From: Chitinophagaceae bacterium
Lineage (GTDB): Bacteria; Bacteroidota; Bacteroidia; Chitinophagales; Chitinophagaceae
Length of the DNA: 64,000 bases
Assembly: GCA_023957755.1 (NCBI GenBank)
Contig: JAMLGT010000012.1
Span: 59,758-123,757, forward strand
Reading direction: 5' to 3'
Part shown: in pieces, positions 19,224 through 28,113 of the stretch
How the letters are laid out: each line of letters opens with the position of its first letter
Position numbering within the stretch: position 1 is the stretch's first letter
Made by a program: the position numbers and the translations under genes
Notes under the pieces: generated by a model
Databases searched by the model: none
The model's input: only the letters and a program-made list of their open reading frames with translations
What the model was told of the DNA's origin: nothing

Positions 19224-19321
19224 GGTTTTAGGTTTTAGGTTTCGGGTTTCAGGTTTCAGGTTTCAGGTTTCAGGTTTCGGGTTTCAGGTTTCAGGTTTCA
19301 GGTTTTGGGTTTTGGGTTTTG
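19224..19321 (+). repeat. Heptamer tandem repeat, 14 units
   Basis: Exactly 14 head-to-tail 7-bp units fill 98 bp with no indel. Units 1-2 are GGTTTTA, unit 3 is GGTTTCG, units 4-7 are GGTTTCA, unit 8 is GGTTTCG, units 9-11 are GGTTTCA and units 12-14 are GGTTTTG. The G-rich strand has a GG pair every 7 bases. The array begins 20 bp after the hutD-like stop and ends 50 bp before the -7 element of ccmC. Confidence 0.97.
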
Positions 19322-19371
19322 GAGGACCTTGCCTCTCTAAAAGATAATTATTTTATTTCTCGGTTTGCGTG

Positions 19372-19379
19372 TAATTTTG
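19372..19379 (+). promoter_or_regulatory. -7 element before ccmC
   Basis: TAATTTTG matches TAnnTTTG perfectly and lies 39 bp before the ccmC ATG and 50 bp after the heptamer array. The -33 region (TTTT at 19351-19354) is weak. Confidence 0.5.
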
Positions 19380-19418
19380 CTAAAGCATAGAAGGAATCAT
19401 CTTAAATTAAATTATGCA

Positions 19419-20102
19419 ATGAAGTTGTCTTGGTGGAAAATAGCATGTATCCTTTTACTTCTCTTTTCATTTACTGCCGGTTTCATAATAAACGTGCCAT
19501 ACGTAGGGAATCTTTACCAGACCATCCGCAATTTCTTCTTTCACGTACCTATGTGGTTTGGGCAGATAGCGCTACTCTCGCTCTCCTTAGGGTATAGCAT
19601 TGCTTACCTGAGATCAGGCAGGCTGAAGTACGATATTTATGCCGCTGAATTTGCCAAAGTAGGGATTTTGTTCGGGATCCTTGGGCTGGTTACTGGTGCA
19701 ATATGGGCACGATATACCTGGGGTGAGTATTGGAGTAATGACCCTAAACAGATGGCTGCAGCCATTGCCGTACTTATTTACTTTGCCTATGTGGTGCTAA
19801 GAGGGTCTATGACAGATATGGATAAACGTGCAAGAGTAGGCGCAGTTTATAATATTTTTGCCTACTTCATTTATATTCCCCTTATCATGATTTTGCCCAG
19901 AATGGTACAGTCGTTACATCCCGGAGGCCTCGAAGGCGCTGAAGGTGGTGGAAACCCGGCGATGGGGGGCGACAGCCTTGACCCTGTGATGAGAGCCGTT
20001 TTCTGGCCGTCGGTTTTTGGTTGGATTCTGGCAGGGATTTGGATAAGCAATCTTAAGATCAGGTTTTTTCTTTTTACCCATAAAAATATTTTGAATGGCT
20101 AA
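19419..20102 (+). CDS. ccmC: Cytochrome c maturation protein CcmC/CcsA-type
   Basis: The ATG at 19419 gives a 227-residue membrane protein beginning MKLSWWKIACILLLLF; a TTG at 19365 would add 18 charged residues and is unlikely. About six helices are visible. Heme-handling features are FHVPMWF with a conserved His, the tryptophan-rich WWD-type segment WGEYWSNDPKQ, and a second His in QSLHPGG. The protein presents heme to the CcmE chaperone in system I. The gene overlaps ccmD by 8 bp, a sign of translational coupling, and is separated from ccmB by the HutD-like gene and a tandem repeat. Confidence 0.9.
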   Translation: MKLSWWKIACILLLLFSFTAGFIINVPYVGNLYQTIRNFFFHVPMWFGQIALLSLSLGYSIAYLRSGRLKYDIYAAEFAKVGILFGILGLVTGAIWARYTWGEYWSNDPKQMAAAIAVLIYFAYVVLRGSMTDMDKRARVGAVYNIFAYFIYIPLIMILPRMVQSLHPGGLEGAEGGGNPAMGGDSLDPVMRAVFWPSVFGWILAGIWISNLKIRFFLFTHKNILNG

Positions 20103-20316
20103 CCGGTTTATGTCAAGAGTTTCCCTGTTTATTATTTTTATCCTGAGTGCACTTTCTTCATTGGGGCAGGATTCTTCAGCAGCTCCGGTGAGTTCAATGG
20201 AGAGCCACGACAAGATTTATGTGGTAATGACAGTATGCCTGGTAATCCTGATTGTATTCTTATTATATCTGGTGAGAATCGACATAAAGATTTCTAAAAA
20301 AGAAAAAGAAGGATAA
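20095..20316 (+). CDS. ccmD: CcmD family protein
   Basis: A small 73-residue protein with a cleavable or anchoring N-terminal hydrophobic segment (residues 8-22, ending LGQD) and a second helix (about residues 42-62, VVMTVCLVILIVFLLYLV). The tail is charged (RIDIKISKKEKEG). This matches Bacteroidetes CcmD-family proteins, which have a helix followed by a basic cytoplasmic tail and assist CcmC and heme release to CcmE. It overlaps the end of ccmC and precedes glutamate dehydrogenase by 32 bp. Confidence 0.82.
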   Translation: MANRFMSRVSLFIIFILSALSSLGQDSSAAPVSSMESHDKIYVVMTVCLVILIVFLLYLVRIDIKISKKEKEG

Positions 20317-20348
20317 TAATTTTTATAACACCAATAAACTAATAAAAT

Positions 20349-21770
20349 ATGTCAACAAACACTAACTACAGCTTTTTCAAAAATGTAGAGAAGAACTTTG
20401 ACAAAGCGGCAGTGTTTACCAATTGGGACAATGGGGTGCTCCGTCAGATTAAGGAGTGCAACAGCGTCTATCAGATGCGTTTTCCTATAAAGAGAGAAAG
20501 CGGTGAAGTGGTAACTATTGAGGCATACCGTGTGCAGCACTCGCACCACAAGACGCCCTGTAAAGGAGGAATTCGGTTTAGTATCGCAGTAGATCAGGAT
20601 GAGGTAATGGCACTTGCCGCCCTGATGACCTACAAGTGTGCTATTGTGAATGTACCTTTCGGCGGTGCAAAAGGAGGTATCAAAATTCGCCCTAAGGATT
20701 ACACTCCTTATGAACTTGAGAAAATCACCCGTAGATACACTTCTGAATTGATAAAGAAGAGTTTTATAGGGCCGGGTATCGATGTGCCGGCACCTGACTA
20801 TGGTACAGGTGAGCGTGAAATGGCCTGGATACTTGATACCTACGTAGCTATGCGTCCCGGCGAGATTGATGCAGCCGGTTGTGTCACCGGAAAGCCGGTT
20901 TCGCAGGGTGGGGTAAGAGGCAGAAGAGAGGCTACGGGACTTGGCGTTTTTTATGGCCTCAATGAGGTGTGCAATACCCAGTGGCTGATGGATAAAGTAG
21001 GACTTCCTTTAGGAATCAAAGGAAAGAGAGTGTGCGTGCAGGGATTGGGAAATGTGGGTTCGCATGCTGCAAAGTTTTGTAGTGAAGGAGGAGCGAAAAT
21101 TGTAGGTCTTGCCGAATTTGAAGGCGCCATTTATAATTATGACGGGCTGGATGTGGATGCAGTGATTGAACACAGAAAGAAAACAGGAAGTATCCTCGAT
21201 TTTCCGGGCGCTACCAACTTTGCCAAGAGTCAGGATGCGCTGGAAATGGATTGTGATATATTGATTCCTGCTGCACTGGAAAGTGTAATCCATGCCGAAA
21301 ATGCAGGAAATGTAAAGGCTAAAATTATTGGAGAAGCTGCTAATGGCCCATTAACCGGCGATGCAGATGATATTCTGAATCGTAAGGGAGTATTAATTGT
21401 GCCTGATATGTATCTAAATGCCGGTGGGGTTACTGTGAGCTATTTCGAATGGCTTAAAAACCTCAGCCATGTGCGTTACGGCAGACTTGAAAAGAGGTTC
21501 ACTGAAAACCTCAATCATCATTTGGTAATGCAGGTGGAAGAAATGACAGGTAAGGCGATGAATAAGGTAGAGCGCAATCTGATTATGCAGGGCCCTGATG
21601 AAATAAGTCTTGTAAGAAGCGGCCTTGAGGAGACTATGATTACAGCCACAAGGGAAATCGTAGAGATATGGCAAGGTAATCCTGCCATACCTGACATGCG
21701 CACCGCTGCCTACATTTGTGCGATTAATAAAGTAGCTACATCTTATGCTGAACTGGGTATTTTCCCATAG
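20349..21770 (+). CDS. gdhA: Glu/Leu/Phe/Val dehydrogenase, probably glutamate dehydrogenase
   Basis: The 473-residue protein carries the GDH family blocks: [19 protein letters not shown], then [18 protein letters not shown] with the substrate-binding and catalytic lysines, and [18 protein letters not shown]. The Rossmann motif is [14 protein letters not shown], and C-terminally there is EAANGPLT and [13 protein letters not shown]. It interconverts glutamate with 2-oxoglutarate and ammonia; cofactor preference cannot be read with certainty. A strong hairpin terminator lies 27 bp beyond its stop, inside the end of the convergent gene. Confidence 0.95.
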   Translation: MSTNTNYSFFKNVEKNFDKAAVFTNWDNGVLRQIKECNSVYQMRFPIKRESGEVVTIEAYRVQHSHHKTPCKGGIRFSIAVDQDEVMALAALMTYKCAIVNVPFGGAKGGIKIRPKDYTPYELEKITRRYTSELIKKSFIGPGIDVPAPDYGTGEREMAWILDTYVAMRPGEIDAAGCVTGKPVSQGGVRGRREATGLGVFYGLNEVCNTQWLMDKVGLPLGIKGKRVCVQGLGNVGSHAAKFCSEGGAKIVGLAEFEGAIYNYDGLDVDAVIEHRKKTGSILDFPGATNFAKSQDALEMDCDILIPAALESVIHAENAGNVKAKIIGEAANGPLTGDADDILNRKGVLIVPDMYLNAGGVTVSYFEWLKNLSHVRYGRLEKRFTENLNHHLVMQVEEMTGKAMNKVERNLIMQGPDEISLVRSGLEETMITATREIVEIWQGNPAIPDMRTAAYICAINKVATSYAELGIFP

Positions 21771-21771
21771 T

Positions 21772-22218
21772 TCAGTCAGGATATTTTGGAAAAGAATTGA
21801 CCGGCTCAAACCGGTCATTTTTTTTATGGTACCCAAGGGTATATGCGCCATTGGTAATGATAAGGTAAGGACACTCCAGAGAAGCATGGTACCTGAGCGC
21901 CTGAGCCAACACTTTTTCAGAAAGCGATACATCCATCCTTTTACATTCGATTATCATAAAAGGTCTCATATCCCGGGAGTACGCTACAATATCGAATCTT
22001 TTGGTAAGTCCTGCCAGGGTGATTTGTTTTTCAACCGCAATAAGCGGTGCCGGATAAGATTGTGTGAAAAGAAATTGAATAAAATGTTGTCGTACCCACT
22101 CTTCAGGAGTTAAAGCTACCCATGTCTTCCGTATGGCGTCGAAAATCTCTTCACTGCCGCTGTTATTTCTTCGAAGTACTTTATCTTTCGGAAACTCAAT
22201 TTTTATTAATCCATTCAT
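21772..22218 (-). CDS. Orphan HsdR N-terminal-type domain protein
   Basis: This 148-residue protein matches the type I restriction enzyme HsdR N-terminal domain (HSDR_N_2-like), with EEWVRQHFIQFLF followed by KRFDIVAYSRDMRPFMIIECKR. Asp and the E-C-K triad form the PD-(D/E)XK nuclease-like core. No helicase or HsdM/HsdS genes are in the window, so this is not a complete restriction system. Standalone copies occur in Bacteroidetes; the role is unknown. Its last codons overlap the glutamate dehydrogenase terminator, and its stop lies 1 bp from the gdh stop. Confidence 0.85.
   Translation of the reverse strand: MNGLIKIEFPKDKVLRRNNSGSEEIFDAIRKTWVALTPEEWVRQHFIQFLFTQSYPAPLIAVEKQITLAGLTKRFDIVAYSRDMRPFMIIECKRMDVSLSEKVLAQALRYHASLECPYLIITNGAYTLGYHKKNDRFEPVNSFPKYPD
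21798..21825 (+). terminator. Intrinsic terminator of gdhA, embedded in the convergent gene
   Basis: A perfect 7-bp stem TGACCGG / CCGGTCA (21798-21804 and 21811-21817) has a 6-nt loop and is followed by T8. It lies 27 bp after the gdhA stop and within the last 18 codons of the HsdR-N-like gene on the other strand. Confidence 0.88.
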
Positions 22219-22283
22219 TGTTTGCTAGCTATGAAAATCAGGCCGTGGATAAGTCACAACTATCCTCATTATGTAATTTTGAT

Positions 22284-22312
22284 TTTGAGTAACTTCTAAA
22301 GTTGTAAATTTA
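22284..22312 (+). promoter_or_regulatory. Possible promoter of AMP nucleosidase gene
   Basis: TTTG at 22284-22287 and TAAATTTA at 22305-22312 are spaced by 17 bp; the -7 box has one mismatch to TAnnTTTG. It lies 28 bp before the ATG at 22341. Confidence 0.4.
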
Positions 22313-22340
22313 GCGAGATATTAAACAGTGAGTAGATTAT

Positions 22341-23111
22341 ATGAAAACTAAGAAAGAGATTGTGGATAACTGGCTGCCGCGTTATACGGGAGAACAACTT
22401 GAGAATTTTGGCCAGTACATCCTGTTGACTAATTTTTCGAACTATGTACAGATGTTTGCCGCCATTCACAATGTGCCGGTTGTGGGTATGGATAAGCCTA
22501 TGGAATGTGCTACTGCCAATAATATTACCATCATCAATTTTGGCATGGGTAGCCCCGGAGCTGCTACCATCATGGATTTGCTGAGTGCCATTAATCCGAA
22601 GGCGGTATTGTTTCTGGGCAAGTGCGGTGGACTGAAAAAAAGAAACAAGATAGGGGACCTTATCCTGCCGATTGCGGCCTTAAGAGGAGAAGGTACTTCT
22701 AATGATTATTTCCCACCCGAGGTGCCCGCACTCCCGGCATTCGCCTTACAAAAGGCTATTTCTACGACTATACGCGATTATTCACAAGACTACTGGACAG
22801 GTACTGTCTATACCACCAACCGAAGGGTTTGGGAACACGATGAAACATTTAAGGGGTATCTCAGAAAGATAAGGGCGTATGCAGTAGATATGGAGACCGC
22901 TACTATTTTTACCGTGGGTTTTTATAATAAAATTCCGACGGGAGCCTTGCTTCTGGTGAGTGACTCACCCATGATTCCGGAGGGGGTAAAAACCTCGAAA
23001 AGTGATGCAAGTGTTACATCAAAGTATGTGGAGCAACACCTGAGAATTGGAATAGACTCTTTAAAGCAATTAATTAATAACGGACTCACCGTCCGCCATC
23101 TGGTTTTTTAG
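22341..23111 (+). CDS. amn: AMP nucleosidase (short form)
   Basis: The 256-residue protein belongs to the nucleoside phosphorylase superfamily. Visible blocks are ITIINFGMGSPGAATIMDLL, FLGKCGGLKKRNKIGDLILP, AVDMETATIFTVG with the base/ribose-binding Met-Glu, and LLVSDSPMIPEGVK. It is the short Bacteroidetes-type AMP nucleosidase, without the extra N-terminal domain of the E. coli enzyme. It hydrolyses AMP to adenine and ribose 5-phosphate. The start MKTKKEIVDNWLPRYTG fits the family. It is followed 21 bp later by the peptide ABC ATPase gene. Confidence 0.93.
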   Translation: MKTKKEIVDNWLPRYTGEQLENFGQYILLTNFSNYVQMFAAIHNVPVVGMDKPMECATANNITIINFGMGSPGAATIMDLLSAINPKAVLFLGKCGGLKKRNKIGDLILPIAALRGEGTSNDYFPPEVPALPAFALQKAISTTIRDYSQDYWTGTVYTTNRRVWEHDETFKGYLRKIRAYAVDMETATIFTVGFYNKIPTGALLLVSDSPMIPEGVKTSKSDASVTSKYVEQHLRIGIDSLKQLINNGLTVRHLVF

Positions 23112-23132
23112 GAATCCTAAGTTACTATTGTT

Positions 23133-24845
23133 GTGAATACTCCTCTGCTATCAGTCAAAGACCTCCAAATCGATTTCAAAACAGAAAATGGGATTGTGCA
23201 GGCAATTAAGGGAGTGTCGTTTGAAATCAGGAAAGGAGAAAGTGTAGCAGTAGTAGGGGAATCAGGCTCCGGAAAAACAGTAACCTCACTGGCTGCACTC
23301 GGATTGTTGCCACAGGCTGCAATCATCAGATCCGGACAAATTTTGTTTTACGAGAATGGTAAGTCTGAAAATCTGATTGGATTGAAGGAAAGAGAATTGT
23401 CGCACATAAGAGGTAACAAAATCTCAATGATCTTCCAGGAACCGATGACTTCCCTAAACCCCGTAAAGACATGTGGTCATCAGGTGACAGAAGCCATTAT
23501 CCACCACAAAAAAATTACCGGTGAGGCAGCTAAATCCGAGGCGATAGCGTTGTTTGAAAAAGTAAAGCTTCCTGATCCGGAGACTACCTTCAGGAAATAT
23601 CCTCACGAGTTGAGCGGAGGGCAGAAGCAACGGGTAATGATTGCGATGGCAGTGAGTTGTGCTCCGCAGATTCTAATTGCAGATGAACCCACTACTGCAC
23701 TGGATGTGACCGTGCAGAAGAGTATTATTCGTCTCCTGAAGGAACTGCAGGATTCAATGGGCATGAGTATTCTGTACATCACACATGACCTTGGACTGGT
23801 GAAAGAAATCTCAGACCGTGTGATAGTTATGTACAGGGGCGAGATTGTAGAGGCTGGTATCACAGAAGACATATTCACAAATCCACAAAAGAATTATACA
23901 AAAGCTTTATTAAGTTGTCACCCACGCCCTGAGTACAAGGGGAAGCCCTTGCCGGTGATCAGTGATTTTCTTGAAGGAGCGACTGAGATAAAGGTTTCTA
24001 AAGCAATTCAGCCCACCCAATCGAAATCCATTCTGAGTGAAGAAGTACTGGTGGAAGTGAGAGACCTGGTAATCAGGTTTCCTCTTCAGAAGAATTTTTT
24101 GGGAAAGACCACCAGGGAGTACACTGCCGTGGACCATATATCCTTTGATATTAAAAAGGGTGAGACGGTAGGCCTTGTAGGGGAGAGCGGGTGTGGCAAG
24201 ACGACTACAGGCAGGGCACTACTCAGGTTGATAAGGCCTGATGGAGGTTATGTGAAGTTGGGAGGAAAGTTGCTTGATACACTTTCCGAAGAAAAAATGC
24301 GATCGCTGCGGAAGGATATTCAGATAATTTTTCAGGATCCATACGGCAGCCTGAATCCAAGAATCACTATTGGAGAGGCTATCAGGGAACCTCTGACTAT
24401 TCATCATTTAGGAGCGAGTGAAAGAGAGAGAAAAGACAGGGCTATTCACCTGCTGGAACGGGTAGGTCTCAATGGAGATTATTATAACAGATATCCACAT
24501 GAATTCAGTGGTGGGCAGCGCCAGCGTATCTGTATTGCAAGAGCATTGACGCTTAATCCTGACTTTATTGTGTGCGATGAAAGCGTGTCTGCATTGGATG
24601 TAAGTGTGCAGGCGCAGGTATTGAATTTGCTTTCAGAACTGAAAGAAGAATTTGGGTTCACTAGTATATTTATATCTCATGATCTTTCTGTAGTGCATTA
24701 TATAAGTGACAGAATACTTGTAATGCGAAGAGGAAAGATTGTAGAATCTGGCACAGCCAATCAGGTATTCTTTAATCCCCGGGAAGCATATACCAGAGAA
24801 CTGATCGAAGCAATCCCGGGAAGAAGTTTTTTTAATAAGAACTAA
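23133..24845 (+). CDS. Double ATP-binding protein of a peptide-type ABC transporter
   Basis: This 570-residue protein fuses two Opp/Dpp-type ATPase domains, like YejF or GsiA. Domain one has Walker A GESGSGKT (42-49), LSGGQKQR and [14 protein letters not shown]. Domain two starts near residue 310, with Walker A GESGCGKT (about 350-357), FSGGQRQR and [14 protein letters not shown]. Both have THD/SHD H-loops. After domain one the oligopeptide/dipeptide transporter C-terminal segment is visible ([15 protein letters not shown]). It would energise uptake of peptides or similar solutes; permease genes are not adjacent. The start is GTG at 23133. Confidence 0.93.
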   Translation: MNTPLLSVKDLQIDFKTENGIVQAIKGVSFEIRKGESVAVVGESGSGKTVTSLAALGLLPQAAIIRSGQILFYENGKSENLIGLKERELSHIRGNKISMIFQEPMTSLNPVKTCGHQVTEAIIHHKKITGEAAKSEAIALFEKVKLPDPETTFRKYPHELSGGQKQRVMIAMAVSCAPQILIADEPTTALDVTVQKSIIRLLKELQDSMGMSILYITHDLGLVKEISDRVIVMYRGEIVEAGITEDIFTNPQKNYTKALLSCHPRPEYKGKPLPVISDFLEGATEIKVSKAIQPTQSKSILSEEVLVEVRDLVIRFPLQKNFLGKTTREYTAVDHISFDIKKGETVGLVGESGCGKTTTGRALLRLIRPDGGYVKLGGKLLDTLSEEKMRSLRKDIQIIFQDPYGSLNPRITIGEAIREPLTIHHLGASERERKDRAIHLLERVGLNGDYYNRYPHEFSGGQRQRICIARALTLNPDFIVCDESVSALDVSVQAQVLNLLSELKEEFGFTSIFISHDLSVVHYISDRILVMRRGKIVESGTANQVFFNPREAYTRELIEAIPGRSFFNKN

Positions 24846-24924
24846 TTGCCTGCAGGTCGGGACAATATACTACGTGTGACCAGCATGGTTATCAACAGAC
24901 CTATTGACAGAAAACGCTTTACAG

Positions 24925-25731
24925 ATGTGCTATTATAATGGACAGGCGCTACAGGGACAACAGGAAATACGGCTTAAGCAGTTTGAAGCTAAACTGAATC
25001 TGTCGGAAAATCTGGGCAGACCGCTGATTTCAGGATTTGACTACGGTGAGAGTATCGTACTGAAACGGAAAGTGAATGAAGAAGGATTTGAAATTGCTAT
25101 GATGGAGTGGGGCTTCATACCGCAATATCTGACCACAAGGGCAGAGGTAGCAAAGATGAGAACGGGTTACAAGGATAAGACCGGCAAATTCAAACCACCG
25201 ATGGTGATGCTTAATGCAGTGGGAGAAGAAATTTTGATGCCCGGTAAAATATTCAGAGACGCCGCACTCACAAGGAGGTGCCTTATTGTATCCACCGGTT
25301 TTTATGAATGGAGACATGTGTATCCTGTAAACAAGAGAACCGGACAGCCTCTGAAAACTGCTAAGAAATATCCCTATTTCATTTCACTGAAAGAGAGTCC
25401 TTACTTCTTTATGGCCGGCGTATGGCAGCCCTGGACAGATCGGGATACCGGTGAATATGTAGAATCCTTTGCCATAGTAACCACTGGTGCTAATAGCCTG
25501 ATGGCTCAGATTCATAATAGTAAAAGAAGAATGCCACTACTCCTTGACGAAGCACATGCTTTTGAGTGGCTGTTAGGAGACCCCGATGAAAAAAGGCTAC
25601 AGGAAATTGTGAGATACCAATATCCTGAAGCCCTGTTTGAGTATCATACCATACCGGCAAATTTCAGAGAATTGCCAGAGCCCCGTGCCCCCTTTGAATA
25701 TGCGGATCTGCCTCCTATTGCGCTGGCGTAG
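24925..25731 (+). CDS. SOS response-associated peptidase (SRAP/HMCES/YedK family)
   Basis: The chosen ATG places the catalytic Cys at position 2 (MCYYNG), as needed for the free N-terminal Cys that forms a thiazolidine link with abasic sites in single-stranded DNA. A TTG at 24904 would add seven residues and block this. Other family residues are visible: GFYEW (about 125-129) with the conserved Glu, and the His in HNSKRRMPLLL (about 199). The protein is 268 residues. It shields abasic sites during replication. The gene lies downstream of the ABC ATPase and converges on a CBS-domain gene; no lexA or other SOS gene is adjacent. Confidence 0.93.
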   Translation: MCYYNGQALQGQQEIRLKQFEAKLNLSENLGRPLISGFDYGESIVLKRKVNEEGFEIAMMEWGFIPQYLTTRAEVAKMRTGYKDKTGKFKPPMVMLNAVGEEILMPGKIFRDAALTRRCLIVSTGFYEWRHVYPVNKRTGQPLKTAKKYPYFISLKESPYFFMAGVWQPWTDRDTGEYVESFAIVTTGANSLMAQIHNSKRRMPLLLDEAHAFEWLLGDPDEKRLQEIVRYQYPEALFEYHTIPANFRELPEPRAPFEYADLPPIALA

Positions 25732-25758
25732 GGTGGTATGCTTTTGTCATCTGATATA

Positions 25759-26181
25759 TTAATTACCTGCTTCGCCAAGCAGATATTTAATCAGGTCAGT
25801 TGTGGACACAATACCTACTACCTGATTGCCCTTCATTACTGGAAGTGCGTGAAATTCTGCTCTGGATAAAATTCTGGCAGCATCGGCGATTGAGTCGTCA
25901 GCATTTACCGTGGTTGGGTTTGACACCATTACCTGCTCAAGTGTGAGCATATCAAAAATAGTCTCATCAATCTCGCTCTGATCCTCATATACATCGCCGA
26001 AACTGAGCCTTAGTATATCCGATTTGCTCACAATACCGGCAAGGGTGTCGCCTGCCACAACCGGAAGATGCCGCACATTGTGCTCCTTCATAATAGAAGT
26101 TACCTTCCGGAGGCTATCACTCTTATTTGCGAACACCACACTGCTGGTCATGATGCTCGAAACGGGTTCTGTATGTGCCAT
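25759..26181 (-). CDS. CBS-pair domain protein
   Basis: The 140-residue protein consists of two CBS motifs. The first (about 8-65) contains NVRHLPVVAGDTLAGIVSKSD and the second (about 80-138) contains EFHALPVMKGNQVVGIVSTTD. CBS pairs bind adenosine nucleotides and sense energy charge. It is the last gene of a minus-strand CBS-USP-USP set, 34 bp after the first USP gene. The combination suggests a stress or energy-sensing module, but its partner is unknown. The stop is 27 bp from the convergent SRAP stop. Confidence 0.9.
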   Translation of the reverse strand: MAHTEPVSSIMTSSVVFANKSDSLRKVTSIMKEHNVRHLPVVAGDTLAGIVSKSDILRLSFGDVYEDQSEIDETIFDMLTLEQVMVSNPTTVNADDSIADAARILSRAEFHALPVMKGNQVVGIVSTTDLIKYLLGEAGN

Positions 26182-26215
26182 ATCAATGGATTTTGAAATA
26201 TTAGGAATCTTGAAT

Positions 26216-27061
26216 TTACTCTGCCGGAATCGCTAACAGCGGTATTTCAGTGTTATAGCTCATCTTTCGGGTGAGGCTCGGATTGAACAATCTTCTCCAG
26301 AAGCCTGCCTGCTGCGTCACCATTACCAGTACGTCAAAGTCGTTCTCCTTGATATATTCCTGAATAGTAGCCTCAAAGTCCACTCCGGTGAGGTGGGCAG
26401 ATGTGAGTGTTTTCTCATAGAAATTACTCTTAAGAAAATCCTCGTATTCAGCAATGTTTCGCTTGTTTTCCAGATAAGTCTGTGCTGTCTGATCGTCAGA
26501 ATCAGTGAAGACACTCACCCTCACGCTCGCCATATAGAGGCCGGCTAGCTCAAAAATGTAATTGAGTGCTTTAGGTTCTTTGCGGAACTGATTTGTGGCA
26601 AGCAATATTTTGGAAGGTTTCTTCCACTGGTAATCGTGTGGTATCACCATTACCGGTACTTTGGTGGACCCGATGACGGATGATGTCCTGCTGCCCCATA
26701 TTTTCTCAGCGATACCACTTTCTCCAAGTGTACCCATGACTATCAGGTCAATGGATTTTTCCTCAGCTACTTTTGCGATGGCCTCCACAAGTGGATACGT
26801 AGATATGGCTGTATCCACCTCTATATTATACTGTTCTTTAATTTTCTTTCTCTCATTGTCCAGTTTCTTTTCAATATCACTGAGCATAAGCAGGTTGAAT
26901 TCCTTATTGGCGCCATAATAATCGGATGAAAAACTGCTGCTTACTTCGTAGGAATGAAGCAACGTAATCCTGGCAGAAAAAACCTTTGATGTCTGTATTG
27001 CAAAATTCAGCGCGCTGTTTGCGGTCTCTGAAAAGTCGGTCGGTACTAAAATCTTTTTCAT
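26216..27061 (-). CDS. Tandem universal stress protein
   Basis: This 281-residue protein has two UspA domains. The first starts MKKILVPTDFSETANSAL and carries the ATP-binding motif G-x2-G-x9-G (GTLGESGIAEKIWGSR). The second (about 150-281) begins KILLATNQF and ends MSYNTEIPLLAIP but has no glycine-rich ATP loop. USPs are cytoplasmic nucleotide-binding stress proteins. It lies 21 bp downstream of the other tandem USP gene and 34 bp upstream of the CBS gene, so the three are probably one operon. Confidence 0.92.
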   Translation of the reverse strand: MKKILVPTDFSETANSALNFAIQTSKVFSARITLLHSYEVSSSFSSDYYGANKEFNLLMLSDIEKKLDNERKKIKEQYNIEVDTAISTYPLVEAIAKVAEEKSIDLIVMGTLGESGIAEKIWGSRTSSVIGSTKVPVMVIPHDYQWKKPSKILLATNQFRKEPKALNYIFELAGLYMASVRVSVFTDSDDQTAQTYLENKRNIAEYEDFLKSNFYEKTLTSAHLTGVDFEATIQEYIKENDFDVLVMVTQQAGFWRRLFNPSLTRKMSYNTEIPLLAIPAE

Positions 27062-27082
27062 CGTTGTGCTATTTTAAAAATT

Positions 27083-27940
27083 TTAAGGGTTAAATGCTAA
27101 TGGAATGGCAGGAAGCGCCATAACCGGTTTGGTAGAATGAAAGATCAACCTCTTTGTCTCACTTCGCCGGAGTATCTTCTCATAAAGTGATTTCGGATAG
27201 GGAACCATTGCTATGATGTCGCACCCGTTTTTGTCACAATATGCTTCGATATTTTTTCCGAAGGATGCGCCCTCCAGCAATGTGCCCTTAAAAGAGACAG
27301 AAGGGTAATTTTCCTTAAGGAACTTCAGGTAGTTTTTGATTTGCTCCTCGTTGTACAGGTAATCTGCCGCTTCGGGGATCCCTTTTTCTTTGTAGGCCAC
27401 TACATGCACTTTTGCTTTGAAGAGAAGTGGAATCGCCATCAGCTTGTTCAATAGTCGTTTGCTCTTTTCAAATTGGTTTGTTGCAAAAAGGACTACTCCG
27501 GGTTTGCTGACTTCGTATGATACCGGAATCGTAAGCACCGGTATTCGGGCACGCTCAACCGTATTAGCCGCTACTGTGCCCAGGAAAAACTTCTTCAGGC
27601 CTCCGGCTCCTTTAGTTCCCATGATGATTAGCCCTGCTCTTTTTTTTGAGGCGTATCCAAGGATAGCATCTACTATCTTTCCTCCTTCCAGGTGCGGTAT
27701 GATGGTTGTTTTGGGGTACACTTTCCTTGCGGCCTGGACAGCAAGTTGCAAATTTTCCGAACTTTTTTCTATAACCTTTCTGCTGAGTGAGTCTGTCTGC
27801 ATGGTAGCCATATTCAGGGAAGGTTCTATCACGTGTAATAAGTAGATAGTAGCTCCGGAAGCACTGGCCAGCTCGGCTGCGTATGCCAGCGCTTTGGATG
27901 CATTCTGACTAAAGTCGGTTGGTACCAGTATCCTTCTCAC
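27083..27940 (-). CDS. Tandem universal stress protein
   Basis: I choose a GTG start at 27940 because the UspA fold then begins at once (RRILVPTDFSQNASKAL); the longer frame to 28027 adds 29 residues unlike the family. The first UspA domain has the ATP motif GTKGAGGLKKFFLGT. The second (from about residue 150, VVLFATNQFEKS) lacks it and ends HSTKPVMALP. It is the first gene of the USP-USP-CBS set. Asymmetric ATP-binding capacity is shared with its neighbour, which suggests duplication. No clear promoter was identified upstream. Confidence 0.88.
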   Translation of the reverse strand: MRRILVPTDFSQNASKALAYAAELASASGATIYLLHVIEPSLNMATMQTDSLSRKVIEKSSENLQLAVQAARKVYPKTTIIPHLEGGKIVDAILGYASKKRAGLIIMGTKGAGGLKKFFLGTVAANTVERARIPVLTIPVSYEVSKPGVVLFATNQFEKSKRLLNKLMAIPLLFKAKVHVVAYKEKGIPEAADYLYNEEQIKNYLKFLKENYPSVSFKGTLLEGASFGKNIEAYCDKNGCDIIAMVPYPKSLYEKILRRSETKRLIFHSTKPVMALPAIPLAFNP

Positions 27941-28113
27941 AACTATTAACTTTTTAGATATGCAAGGTACACGCAACCGGGCCGCTGAACTATGACAATA
28001 GTTATCTTTAGAAATGATTGTTATCAATAAGATTTTGAGTCAGTAAGTAGAAAGATAATTTTATTGAAAAGAAGGGTTAAATCTTAGCCAATAGCGACCC
28101 AAAACTGACACAA

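Noticed and set aside
19224..19321. Heptamer array as a CRISPR array
   Set aside because: Units are 7 bp, directly adjacent and without spacers; no cas genes are nearby.
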